From Aphidius gifuensis (Eukaryota; Arthropoda; Insecta; Hymenoptera; Braconidae), in contig NC_057788.1 in the NCBI RefSeq assembly GCF_014905175.1, positions 28,800,154 through 28,864,153 of the forward strand: a DNA stretch of 64,000 nucleotides, given 5' to 3'. Within the stretch, counting starts at the first letter, position 1. The number at the start of each line of letters is the position of its first letter. The notes under the pieces were generated by a model. That model worked only from the letters and a program-made list of their open reading frames with translations, had not been told where the DNA came from and did not search any database. The translations under genes and the position numbers were made by a program. Below are positions 38,662 to 51,400 of the stretch, piece by piece.

Positions 38662-40294
38662 TCATAGATAATTTTTATTCAATGAATCAAATATATTTGG
38701 CGAATGTTTCTTTTCGCAGTAGCAATGAGCGAAAAAATATTTACGTTTAATTATATCCACACAATGACCAGGAAATTGAACATATAATCTCATATCTATT
38801 TTACGTGTTTCTGCTGCCTCCATTACTATTGTTAAAAATTCACGAGTTATACTTGTATGTTTAAACGCCAATTCCTGCATATACGGTGAGTTTTCTAAAA
38901 TTTTTTCAATAGAATTGTTAGTTATGTTATAACTGTCTGGTAGTTCCAATTTTTTGAGCCCTTTGAGCAGTTTTAATGGAAAATCAGTGACGTTATTTTT
39001 GCCACTTAGATAAAGGTTTTCTAAATGTTTCATCTTTGTAATTGCTTGTATACCAACATCGGTTACAAATGCACAATCTCCTCCGAAATAGTTTAAGAAC
39101 TCGAAGTTGTTGGCAACATTATATAACATATCATCTGTAAGTTCGTATGGCTTGTGCAAACAAAGACTTGTAATATTTTCAAGCTCACGATTTATAACTT
39201 CTTTTAGTTTCTTATAAATGTGTTCATGATAATGAAAATCTAATTTAGCATTAGCGATAGCCTCAGATATATAACTGGTAATGCACATACCACCAATTTC
39301 AATTTTTTTCAGGGCTTTTAGTTGAGGAATTATCTGTAAAATAAATTATTTATAATTATATGTAAAGAGTGAAAATAATATTTTTGTAATAGATATAAAG
39401 TTAGACTTACAGTCAAGAATGAGCTTGAGAATTGACAAAGTGTAAATGTGCCTTCGCTCTGACTTATCAGAGTCAGTTCATTCAAAGTATTCGCAACGTT
39501 ACGCAATGATAAAATTAAAGTGCTAGGTATTTTAAAAGCACGTTGAATTATAATTTTTAATATTTTTAATTTAGACATACCTGAAAATGCATTCTCTAAG
39601 TCTTTATTATCAAAAGGATATTTTAATCTTAATCGAAGTTTTACAAGGTTTGGACAAGAATCATTAAGAATAGGTACTATGTTCGAATTATCATATGCTA
39701 CCAAGTCTAATTCTGTTAAATAATTGCAGGAGTTATTAAGGAATGATCTTAAAAAACTCAATTTTCTCTTATTTGTTTTGAATTGCTTTAAAGCATTTTG
39801 AGGGCGATCATACTCCCAATGAGATAGTACAAATTTTTTTAATTTAAAACAATAAGAATAAAGAACTCTATTCCATTTTTTGCATACTGAAAAATAAATT
39901 AATTCCAAATTATGTATGACGATTAAACTAAATAATTTTTTTTTTAAATAAACAATTGATGTGTTATTCATCATACCTTGTGCAATTTTTAATCTTTCAC
40001 ATATTGGGACATACATAAATATTTCACACAGGCAATCATCATTAACAAGATCAATTATTATATTTTTGGCATAGGAATGATCATAATGCTGATGACATAT
40101 CTACAAAAAATAAATAAATAAATAAATAATATATTTACAACAATAATGCAATATTTAATTTAGAAGCATGTTGATAATATTAACTATTATAATATACGAA
40201 CCTTGTTACTCATTTCGTTTGACTGTGTAGAAGTTTCACTCGTATTTTCGTATTTTCTTTTAAAGATTTTGTCTACTTCTAGTTCACCCAACAT
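38662..40294 (-). CDS. F-box/LRR protein, paralogue of the 4753 gene
   Basis: Probable SCF substrate adaptor. Four exons (40202-40294, 39977-40100, 39411-39886, 38662-39333) give 454 residues. The start MLGELEVDKIFKRKYENTS is a variable leader. The F-box is at about residues 45-85: LVNDDCLCEIFMYVPICERL, split by an intron and continued as VCKKWNRVLYSYC. Leucine-rich repeats follow, with motifs LTELDLVAYDNSNIVPILND, LKILKIII and LENLYLSGKNNVTDF. There is no acidic tail; the C-terminus (about residues 415-454) has several Cys, His and Lys and ends NKNYL. The F-box intron has the same position and phase as in the gene at 4753-6356, so the two share ancestry. The ligase target is unknown. Confidence 0.85.
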
Positions 40295-41798
40295 TCTCAA
40301 CTCACTTATAATACAAAGATCTTAATATTTTTTATATAAATTATATTTTAAATGACAGAAAAATTATTAAATTGACTGTTAAATATTTTATTTTGATAAA
40401 ATATTGGCCACGTGAACTACTCAGTGGTCAGCACATGTGAGAAAATAATAAATATTGATAAATATTGCAATTCTCAAAGTTGGTTTCAATTGACCTGAAA
40501 GATGGCAGCACTATTCAGTCACCGCCATCTTGAATTTTATTGTTTATTTATTTTTATTTTCTAAACAACAAATAAATGTCAATGTGATAATTTTATTGAT
40601 GCCTTGATAATGCATTTATTACTAACGGAATTATTACTAAGTGATAACAGGCATGACATTGAAAAATTGTCACATAATTAAACATGATAAATAAAATAGC
40701 TAAAAAAACAAAACAGACACGAAAATATAATTTTTAATTAATTTTTTTTTATAATAAAATAACCACTCAACGATCTTGTAATTTTTTAGAATTTTAGTGA
40801 TTGAATTTATCAGTTAATTTTGTTAAACAACTATAAATTTATAAAAAAAAGTATAGGTATTTTAATTTAAAAAAAAAAATATTTTTTTTAATTTTAAAAA
40901 CAATGAAAAATTCCCGCCTTTGACTGAAGTTTCCGGCAATCATTTTGACAAGAAAAACACAAAGCCTGGATTTTTTTGTTAAAAAATTAAGAGAGTGACA
41001 AAACTATTGACAGTTTGACACTTGGATACAAAAATTTGTCAATGTTTTAATTAAAAATAAAAATAAATAAATGAAAATAAATGTACCGGTAGCCGGGAGA
41101 GTTGATTATCCGATTGGAGTAGAAAATTGTAGAAAAAAAAAATAAAATAAATTGAGCATTCAACATCATCAAAGGAGAGAAATACAATTGTCCATTACTA
41201 ACTCACATCGTCATTGCATACATCAGTGTACATCAGCCATGAAGATTCAAGATTGTGTTGAAATGTCAGTAACTTGCTGTTGATAAAAAAATTTTGTTAT
41301 AAAACATAAATTGTTATTAACAATATTAAAATTAAACAATCAGCATTACCAGGTAATTTAAAACTTAACCTATCAATAATTATAAATCTACAATTAAATC
41401 TATAAACAATTAATCATTAATTAATATAAATTGATAAAAAATATTTGTGTCTTTTTTTAATTATTATTATTAATTATATTTTTATTCATTTATTAATAAT
41501 ATCGTTGACCAAATTTAGAAGTTACTTTATTGTAAAATCTGTAAATGTGAAAGTTAAATTATGCAAACTAATAGAAATTATTTTTTTTTTATATTTATAA
41601 TTCATTATTGTTATTGTTTATTTAAATGGTAATGAAATACATTTAAAATAATTAAACTTTCTAAATTACTCTATATTTTATATATACTTAATATATATTT
41701 AAAAATAAAAATAAAAAGTAAATCATGTTAGACATTATAAGAATAAAGTATTGATTATATATTTTTATATATTTTTATAGTGAAAAAAATAAACAAGA
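40295..41798. promoter_or_regulatory. Divergent interval between F-box/LRR gene and DCLK
   Basis: About 1.5 kb between head-to-head starts. Around 40420-40560 and 40910-41260 it is less AT-rich and likely promoter. A 5' UTR exon of DCLK probably lies within 41100-41350, containing a short upstream frame from the ATG at 41239. The acceptor TTTTATAG just before 41781 would open the coding exon. Boundaries are inferred. Confidence 0.4.
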
Positions 41799-44534
41799 AT
41801 GATGGAGGAACCAATGAATCGTGAAAAATCATCAAGTGAAGAGACAAATTTAACAAAAAAAAATGAATCACATTCATCAATACCAGCATCATTAGATGAA
41901 CGTTTAATTGATATAACATTTAAAAATTCATTAATAAATGCTCGTACACCACCGACAAAAAAAGCTAAAAGAATACGTTTTTATCGTAATGGTGATAAAT
42001 TTTATAATGGTATTGTGATGGCTGTAACACCAGAAAGATATCGTAGTTTTGATAGTTTAACAAGTGATTTAACACGTGCATTAATGTCAAGTGTAACATT
42101 ACCAAATGGTGTACGTTCAATACACACAATGGATGGTAAAAAAATACAAAATATAAATGATCTTGAGGATAATAAATCATATGTTGTATCTGGACAAGGT
42201 GAACCATTTAAAAAAGTTGAATATTCATCAACAAAAGTAAGACGTGGTAATTCATTATCTGGTTTACCACAATCACCAGCATATACAACAACAACAACAA
42301 TATCATTATCATCAACAGGAGCATCAACAACAATACCAACAACACGTCAAATAATAACCATTCCAAATTATGTTAAAGCAAGAATAATAACATTAATACG
42401 TAATGGTACTAAACCACGTAAAATAATACGTTTACTTATTAATAAAAGAAATGCACCAACATTAGAACATGTATTTGAAGCAATAACAGAAGTTGTTAAA
42501 TTAGATTGTGGTGCTGTACGTAGAGTATATACATTATCTGGTAAATTAATTATTGGTTTAGAACAATTTTTTGATGATGAAGAAATTTTTTTAGCTTATG
42601 GTAGTGATAAATCTGTACAAGATGATTTTGAATTGGATATTGAAGAATCAAAATACATACAAAGTTTTAAAAAAACTGGACAATATTCATCAAAACAACG
42701 TCAAAATGGACCAATGCCTGTTATGCCACGTAAAAATGATAAAAAAATAACAGATGCACCATTAATTAGAACACCAAGTCCATCATCATTAGGACTACCA
42801 ACACCATTGAGATTTGAATATTCACTTGGACATATTATTGGTGTTGGTAATTTTGCAAAAGTACATCATTGTGTTAATAGAACAACAAATATTGAATATG
42901 CTGTTAAAATTGTTAATAAAGAAATGTGTCAAGGTAAAGAAACAATGTTAGCTAGTGAAGTTGATATATTACGTCAAGTTTGTCATCCAAATATTATTAG
43001 TTTAATATGTGAACAAGATACATATAATCGTTTATATTTAGTTATGGAATTAATAAAAGGTGGTGATTTATTTGATGCAATTGCTGCTGTTACTAAATTT
43101 TCTGAATCAGAAGCAAGTGTTATGCTTGGACATTTAACATCAGCATTAGCATATTTACATTCAAATAGTATTGTACATCGTGATATTAAACCAGAAAATT
43201 TACTTGTTGAAATGGATGGTAGTCATGTTAAATGTTTAAAACTTGGTGATTTTGGTCTTGCACAATTTGTCAATGAGCCATTATATACTGTTTGTGGTAC
43301 ACCAACATATGTTGCACCAGAAATATTAGCTGAAACTGGATATGGAGTTAAGGTAAATAATTAAAAATATTTTTATTGTTCAATTTAATTTATATTTACA
43401 TTTTATATTTATTTTTTTATCAAGATTGATGTCTGGGCTGCTGGTGTTATACTTTATATATTACTATGTGGTTTTCCACCATTTGTATCACCTGATAATG
43501 ATCAGGAAAAATTATTTGAAAGAATTTTAAGTGGTCGATATGAATTTACACAACCATACTGGGATCCAATATCAGCAACAGCCAAAGAACTTATTGCTAA
43601 CATGTTACAAGCTGATCCTGAATTGAGATTTACTGCTGAAGATGTACTTGATCATCCTTGGCTCACGGTAAATTTATTTTTATAATTATTATTTATCTTA
43701 TTTATTTATTGCTATTGTTGGGAAATATTTGTTAAATATGCATGGCTCTCTTTTCATTTCACACATTCTGCACTGGGGCTTAAAATTCTTGTATTTTTAT
43801 TATTTTTTCAATACACTCGAGATAAATCTCTTTATTAAAAAGAAATCTAAATTTAAATTAATATTTATATATTTATAATGACATATAAATAAACAAATTT
43901 TATCATATTAATTAATTAGTTGTCATCAACTAACTCACTGTCATCTTTCATTCAAAATTATTAATAAAAAATATCTCAATTAAATGCTAATTAAATAAAC
44001 ATAAAAATTAATTTTATAAACTCCATTAATTATTTATAAATAGAGATATTTTTTATTAAAATATTTTGTAATTTACAAACATTGCTTGGGTTATATATTT
44101 AAATAATGTAAAAATTTTACAAAAAATCAATTTTTATATTATGTATAAAACATGATGAAGCATTTTCTTTTTAGCTTGTATGTGTATACATTTAAAAAAA
44201 AAAATAGAAACAAATAAGTATGTAAATTAGATGCATGCACTTGAATCTTGCTATCACCTTTTGAGAGCACCTAGAAAAAAAAAACAATCTATTCACAAAT
44301 TTCTACAATATATCTGGGATAAAAAAAAATCATAAAAGGAGGAATCACTTTGTATTTGTTAGCAAGGCTTGTTGTAGTGGTTCGTATCTGTAGCGCTTTT
44401 CTTTTTCTTTTTGTTTTTGTATCCTGCCTCTGTAAATCTGCAGAGATTTTTAGGAGGTGAACAAACAATTGGAGGAATTACAACAACCAACAAATCATCG
44501 GAGCAATACAGGAATAAGCAGTGTGAGTCGATGA
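41799..44534 (+). CDS. DCLK: Doublecortin-like kinase (DCLK family)
   Basis: Microtubule-associated Ser/Thr kinase with two doublecortin domains and a CaMK-type kinase domain. Exons 41799-43352, 43425-43667 and 44454-44534 (to the first in-frame TGA) join in phase 0, giving 624 residues. DCX 1 is at about residues 55-145 (RIRFYRNGDKFYNGIV, IHTMDGKKIQNINDL). DCX 2 is at about 190-270 (KARIITLIRNGTKPRKIIRL, VYTLSGKLI). The kinase starts near 345: glycine loop GVGNFAKVHHC, Lys in YAVKIVNK, catalytic HRDIKPENLLV, DFGLAQF, APEIL, and the end HPWLT. The short tail EVNKQLEELQQPTNH follows. The 3' end is uncertain. A GTGAGT donor lies in frame at 44523, a candidate terminal exon lies at 47281-47301, and the frame after TGA still looks coding (separate entries). 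Confidence 0.88.
43668..44453 (+). other. DCLK intron between the kinase exon and the tail exon
   Basis: A 786-base AT-rich intron. The acceptor I use is GATTTTTAG at 44453 because it restores a plausible frame. A rival acceptor CTGCAG at 44443 opens the other frame, whose codons end unusually often in C or G. Confidence 0.5.
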
Positions 44535-45814
44535 GGTTTACATCAAATGAATATATCAACAAGACAAAACGTTGCCATAGCATCAGCAACATTGAGAATA
44601 CGACAAGCAACAGCATCACGTCAATTACGTCAAGAAATTGGTGGTTCAATGTCTCGTCTATCCACGAAAATAAAAAAAACAACAACAACAACAAATCATA
44701 TACCATCAACACGTCCAATAAGATCAATGGAAATGACAAGAATAAAAAAATAAAAAAATTTTATAATTTATCAATATCATTAAACAATATTAATGATTAT
44801 TATAATATAAATAATAATAATTATAATAAATTATCAATTAACAGTATTTATAAAAAATATAATTCAATGAAAAATTTACATTCCGTTATTAAATTAAATG
44901 ATAATAAATTGTCGAATATTCATTCCAGTATTTTGAAAGATAAAACAACAAAAGAAAATAAATATTGTCATGATAACAAACATAATAATATACAACAACA
45001 ACAACAGCAACCAAAGTCATTAAAAAATAATAAAAAATTAATAAATAATTTAACAAATATTGAAACATCAGATAGTTTTATTAATATAAAATTTTCAAAT
45101 GACAAAAATACAAATAATACAATATATTTTAATGATACATCAGATGATAATTATTATAATAATGAAATTATTAATATTAATTGTGATTCATCATCATCAT
45201 CAATTGATAATAATCCAAAGATTAAAAAAAAACAATTTTACAATAAAAATATACCAAAGTTATCATCATCATCAAGAGTATCAATGATACCAGTTGTTGT
45301 TAATGGACAAAAATTATCATGCACATCAACATCAACATCAACACGTAGTAAAAATAATAATGATATTGTTAAATATCGTGAAAAAAATAATGTTAATGAT
45401 TTAAATAATAAAATTAAATTAAATAATCGTAAAACAATTGATAATCGTTATAAAAGATACAGTTGTTTACCACAATATTTAGGTAAAAAAATAATAACTG
45501 ATAATAAATGTCATGATGTTGTTGATAAATTTGAAAATTTTGAGTCAAATAAAAAATGTTTAAAATTAAATAGACATAGTTTATATTATACACCACAATT
45601 GACAAGAAAATTATATGACAATGATGATGATGATATTGTTTGTAAAAAAAATATTAATAGTAAAAAAAATAGGCCAATTAGTTTAAAATTAAATGATCCT
45701 AATACAAGTAAATATAATAGTAATAATGATGATGATAAAGATCATAAAAATAAATTTAAACAAACTGTCAATGTTAAAGCTTCAAATTCAACACTGCCAA
45801 GTGGAAAAATTTAA
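44535..45814 (+). other. Coding-like extension of DCLK beyond a TGA and a frame change
   Basis: After the TGA at 44532 the same frame runs to TAA at 44751-44753 and includes MNISTRQNVAIASATL and ASRQLRQEIGGSMSRLSTK. Its codons use the A/T-ending choices typical of every other gene here (TCA, ACA, GGT, CGT, CAA). Directly after an A-AAA-AAA heptamer at 44744-44750 the coding-like signal passes to the -1 frame. That frame stays open to 45814 and encodes about 350 Asn/Lys/Ser-rich residues with basic-Ser patterns (RVSMIPVVV, RYSCLPQYL, RHSLYYTPQLTRK). This could be an isoform tail, a region with assembly indels, or recoding. I do not claim one product. Confidence 0.5.
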
Positions 45815-47280
45815 TAATTTACGTTTGGCTTAGTTGTGGTTTATTTCATTTTTTTTTTTAATTTATAAATTATGAGATATTGACTGAAAAAATAATGGAA
45901 ATATAAAGAAAATTGTTTTAAAAAAATTATTAGAAATTTCGAAAAGTTTGACGAAAAATTATTATTTATTTAAGGAAATTATTTATATTATTTTTCTTTT
46001 TTTTTTTTTAAATTAAAAAAAAAAACTAGTGTGTCAGGATTTATTAGAAATTTTATTGTCTTTTATTTGTTATGTCAAATTTTATTTTGTTTTAACAGTA
46101 AATATCTCATAAGATGTTTTTTGTTTTTTGTTTTTTGTCATGTGCTTCTTGTATAACATGCCAAATGAGTTTATCGACAAGTTTTTTTTAGATCTTTGGT
46201 GTTAATTATTTTAGTTGAAAAGTTTTCTGTGAAATGTTAATTATAATCTGGTAATTTAGATAATTTTTCAAAGGTAGATTTACAATTTTTAATAAAGTTT
46301 TTATTACTTCAATGACGAAGGACAACATGTGCTAGTGTAATTTAAAAATAAAAAACGAAAAATGCAATATACATATATATTAATGTCATGATTATGCAAA
46401 TATTTTTGTACTATTTTCTAGTGATCAATAAAACACTTGTGCTGCAAATTAAAAAAGAAAAAAAAAGTAAATTTAAATAAAAATTAAGATTGTATAAATA
46501 TTTATCTATTTTTATTTTAAAATTCATTTTTTTTTTTATTTTTTGGAAATTGTCCTTCGTCAGGAATTTTACAAAGCCCATCCTGCCGCATTTTTCAAAC
46601 GCACATGCTTAATTGATAAATAAATAAATAAAAAAAAATAAATATATATAAAAGATACTGTAAATATATTGTTTAAAAAAATAAATGTCAGATGATTTTT
46701 TATACAAACTGCAATATATTAAAATAACGTTAAAGAAAAAAATTTCAACAAAATAATAATAACTATAATAAAAATAAATAAAAATTATTAAAAAAAAATT
46801 CCATTCAAATGACAAATACAGCTAAATACTGTAATATTAATAATATTAATAATAGTAATTAATAATTATTTAAACAATAAAAAATATTAAAAAATTTATC
46901 TTAAAATTGTGTGAAAATAATCATGGTTTTTGTAGATTTAAAATAAAGTGATTCACGCCAAATAAAAAAATTATAAAAAAAATATAAATAATGTATTAGT
47001 TTATTGCTATTAAATAGATCATTTATTTATTATTAATTTTTAGATGATAGTATTGATATTTATTAAAGAAAAAAAAAAATACTAATCAAATTTCGAAAAA
47101 ATTTCGAGCTAGTAATTCAGTTGACAGTAATAATTTTTTTGTTGTTTTTATTAAAATTCAAATATACAAGGTGTATTGTTTAAACAATAGTTTAAATTTT
47201 AATATAAACAAATTTAATTAAATATAAAATTTATAAATTATTAAAGTGTAAGTATAATGATGTATCTTTTTTTTCTCCAG
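45815..47280. other. DCLK 3' region
   Basis: AT-rich with long homopolymers and several AATAAA words. It holds either the 3' UTR of a long DCLK form or an intron leading to the candidate exon at 47281. No other gene seen. Confidence 0.4.
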
Positions 47281-47301
47281 CTACATCTTTTCGATAAGTG
47301 A
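47281..47301 (+). CDS. Candidate terminal exon of DCLK
   Basis: A strong acceptor (TTTTTTTTCTCCAG) is followed by CTA CAT CTT TTC GAT AAG TGA. It would join in phase 0 either to the kinase exon end at 43667 or to the GTGAGT donor at 44523, adding LHLFDK and a stop. Support is the splice consensus and phase only. Confidence 0.3.
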   Translation, partial: LHLFDK

Positions 47302-47859
47302 AAATGGCCTCAATCATCTTACAAATTCCAATCAACTTTATCTGTAATTAATTTATTAACAAAATAAAATAACAAATAACTCAATAACAAGTACGTTTAT
47401 TTATTTATTATTAATTAAAGTTAATAATATTGCATTATAGCACATCAATTGTTACATGTTCATAAAAAAAAAAAACAAAATAAATCAATCAATTTTTTCT
47501 TTCATAGTAATAATATTACATCTTTTTTTTTTTTCAAATACAAAAACATAAAAAAATAAAAAATTACAATCAATATTAATTTATTAGACATATAAATTAT
47601 AATTTGCATTTCATTTTATAATTTAATGAAATAAAATTCAACTTTTTTTTTTCTCAATTATTTACCTAACATAAATTTTCTTCCCCTAACATTTTATTTT
47701 TTTATTACGTCAATTATTATTATTATTAATATTTATCAACATTTTTTTTCCCCTCCGCCATTTTTTTTATATTTTGCATTTGTTTTTATTTTTTTTTTTG
47801 CCACTTGCGCACACACACATTCTAAGTATTTTTTGTGGCTCTCGTGTTTGTGTGCCGCT

Positions 47860-48465
47860 GGACTTTCCTCAGTTGGGATTTGGCGCGCGTCGTGAAAGGG
47901 TGAATACGTATTTATTCCCTCGGATTTACCCGGTTTAATTAGACATAAATATTCTCAGTGTAATTATCATATCATTTTTAATTATTTCTTAAACATCTCT
48001 TACACGCAATTGTGATAATTATTTATATTTATTATTATTTTTAAGTGTTTTTTTTAAAAAAAAAAAGTGAGTAAAAGTGATTTTTTTTCGGAGTAATATT
48101 TATTAGTTTTTTTTTTTTATTTTTTTTTATATTTAACATATCAGTGATTGTTGAATTAAAAGTGTTAATAAAATGTACTTGAATTACATTACATTTTATT
48201 ATTGTTAATAATTAAAATAACAAATTATTAAGGTTAGTCAATTTTTTTTTATAATTGTTATTATTATTATTATTATTAGGTATATTGTCGTGTAAAAAAA
48301 AAAAAAATAATAAAAAAAAAATAAAACGCAATTACAAAATGGCGGTTGATCTTCTTTTGTTTTTTGTTTTTTTTTTTTTTTATTTTCAATTGACGAATCG
48401 GGGGTTATTGTAGTGAGGCCGAGGGGGGCGACACTCGAGTCGATGGGATATTTGACGCGTGCCAG
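47860..48465 (+). promoter_or_regulatory. Promoter and probable non-coding first exon of a + strand gene
   Basis: A GC-richer segment in an AT-rich setting. CCTCAGTTGGG near 47868 fits an insect initiator (TCAKTY), with GGGTG about 28 bases on, close to a DPE. GCGCGCG lies between them. Further on, 48402-48465 is G-rich and ends at CCAG followed by GTAAAG, a good donor. I infer a 5' UTR exon ending at 48465 and splicing to 56641. The transcription start is a guess. Confidence 0.4.
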
Positions 48466-51400
48466 GTAAAGAGTTTATAAAAACAATGCAAAAAAAAAAA
48501 AAAATTTATTTTCAAATAATGCAATTGGTTTAAAAAGTGTGGGGAAAAAAAAAGATCCTTCAAAGAAATGCGTGTGCAATTTAATTTGTGGCTACTTTGA
48601 CACGTTTTTTTTTTTTTTTCTTTTACAAAAAAAATAAAAAAGCTCTTTTATGAGTAAAAAGTTTTTTCAAAGTAATTAAATTAATTTTTTTTTTTCAATT
48701 TTGTTTGTAATTTTTTTTATATTTCGTGTTTTTTTTTATTGTTTTTTTTATTTTTGGTAATACTGGGCATTTTGATAAGTCCAAATTTGGAAATTTGCAA
48801 CATGTTAATTACGTAATTTGTAAATATACTCATCAACAAGCTTTCTCCCTTCAAATAATAATTTATTTTCAACGCATGTATGAAAGTCACTCAAGGGTAC
48901 TTGCGTTGAGATAATTTGTTATTTTTAAAAATAACAAAAAAATAAATCTAGACAGTTTTTAGGATCAATTTTTAAGAATTTAATTAAAATTTAAACAAGA
49001 AAATATATGAATCAAAATTTATCGAGTTCATTCTAAATTCCCATCGGTCAAATTGTTTGTTTTTTATATTTTTTTTTTTTGCTCCAATCGAAATATAAAC
49101 ACCACGGGTGGCAGATCTTCTTCGATGAATGAAAAAAAAAAAAACAAATATTACAAAGTAAATAAAAAGCGATGTTAAAAAAATTTAAATATCATAATTA
49201 TATAAAATAAAATAACAAATATTAATTGCTTGTTATAATCAAATTAAAAAATCAGTGTGAAAATAATTTTTTTATTTTTTATTATTATTATTAAACCAGT
49301 TTTTTTTTATTTTGTATTTTGACAAGGCAATTTTTGTATCTTCAGTGAGAACCAGACAAATGTATCCGTCATCATTGCAATATTTTTTTTTTTTTTTTAC
49401 ATACTATTTTTTATTATTTTTCTTAAATGAATATCTCTATTTTTTCTTTGCGACAGAGTATGAAAAATATTTTTCTTTGTCGGCTAATGATGGCCCATTA
49501 GAAAGGTCAAGATAAATAAAAAAAAATTTAAAAAAAAAATGGTTTTTTGAGGGCGTTATAAGTTTAACATTAAATCATATTTTTTTTATGATAAAAAATA
49601 GTATGAAAAATTAGAAAATAAAATAAACGTGTTGAAATGTTTTGTGACTTTTTGGAGCATTTTTTTTTTTAAATTTAATTTTTTAATTATTATAGTTTTA
49701 ATGATTTAAAAAATTTATATTTGTTTTAAATTTATTGTTTCATAGAAAATATAAATTTTTTTATTGTTGGGTTAAAATTTTTGTATATGAATTTAGTGAG
49801 AAATTATTTTTTTTCTTCTTTTTGATAAACAAACCAATTAGTTGAATGAAATTAAAAATGATAAATCAACATGTGATATATTTTAAAAGTCAGTAAATCG
49901 TTGGTAGACAGTTTCGCATTTCAAAGGGCAACTCTTCCGGCTACTCTATACCCAAATGTTTAACGCATGAATGTTAATTTTCTCAGTTATAATAAATACT
50001 GTTTAATAAACACACTCATAAGTGATTCAAACTTGAATGACTCTCACACACAGTCAGAATTGACCTTGCAGAAAAAAAAATAATCTAAAAAAAAAAAAAT
50101 ATCCAATCAACTTCTTTTGTCTGCTAAGCAAAAAAATATTTAAAAAAATCTCAATCTTATATTCTTATACAATTTTTCCATTAAAAATCTCGCATATAAT
50201 TTTATTAAACATAAAAATTTATTAACAATATATCTTGTTTTTTAAATAAATATAATTAAACTTTTATCTACAATTAAAAATTAAAGAAAAATATTTTTTT
50301 TATGTTTTTAAATATGCCTATTAAAATGTTGGAATTTTTTTTTACACTTAAATTTGAGCTTTTTTAATAAGCTGTTGGAAAATTGAGAACATATAAAAGA
50401 CGTTAACAATCTTATAAATATTTTATTTTTTCTAATAAACATAGCGTGTTATAAGTACATATTTTATCCACTTTACATGTGACATTATGAACTCATAGAG
50501 ACCCGTATGATGATAAATATTGCCTGGAATAATTTAAACATATACATGCCATATTCGTCTTTGGAATAAATGTCATTAGACAAACCATATATTACTCAAT
50601 TTAGTCAAAATAATACAACTTGTGTCTTAAAACTTTCCAACAAATAATAATAAAAATAATAAATATTTTAACAACGACTAAAAACTTCTTCAACTCATCA
50701 CTTGACATATGAATTAATATAAATATGTTATATCGACTGTCACCTTCATGATCCGGCTTAATGTCCAAAAAAAAAAATCATATTTTTTTAAACATTTTCA
50801 AGATGTCAAGTTGGCCTCTTTGATGAAATAACAAACAAAAAAAAATAAAAAAAACTTTTCCTCGTTATAATAAAGTTGTCGAACAAGTGGTTCAACTTGT
50901 AAATATAATTTTAAACAACCTCTTTAAAACAACAATTAACAGCTTTATATTTTATCAAAAATTATTAACTAAAAAATTTTTAAACCGTTATTTATTTAAA
51001 AAATAAAAAACATTTATATACACACATAAAAGGTTTTTTAATATCGAATTTTATGTAAATGTCATACTAAAAAGAAAAAAAAAAAAAAACTTAACCATCA
51101 GTAGAATATATATATTTTAATGACAAAAAATTAAAATAATTCTTACGTAACATTCCATAGTTATGTCGTTGTCGTAGTTGTCGTCATTGTCTTAGTTAAT
51201 GTATATTTTTAATATTAAAAATTCTATGTTTCTCTTGTCTTTGTTTAAAATCGTTTTGATAATAAATTAAAGTGTATTTCAACTTTGGAGCACTCAACGA
51301 GCCAAAGAGAAATAACACTGGCCATCTACGACATGTCGTATACTTAATGAGACGCATAAACAATGGGCCAAGTGCATGCTGACACACTCTTGTCCAGAAG

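Noticed and set aside
44411..44760. The uninterrupted frame through CTGCAG at 44443 as the normal DCLK tail
   Set aside because: Its codons over 44443-44740 end mostly in C or G, unlike every other gene here, while the +1 frame shows the usual codon choice. I treat it as a possible but less likely reading.
47329..47345. Short frame MASIILQIPINFICN after the candidate DCLK exon
   Set aside because: Only 15 codons, with no homologue or duplicate to support it.
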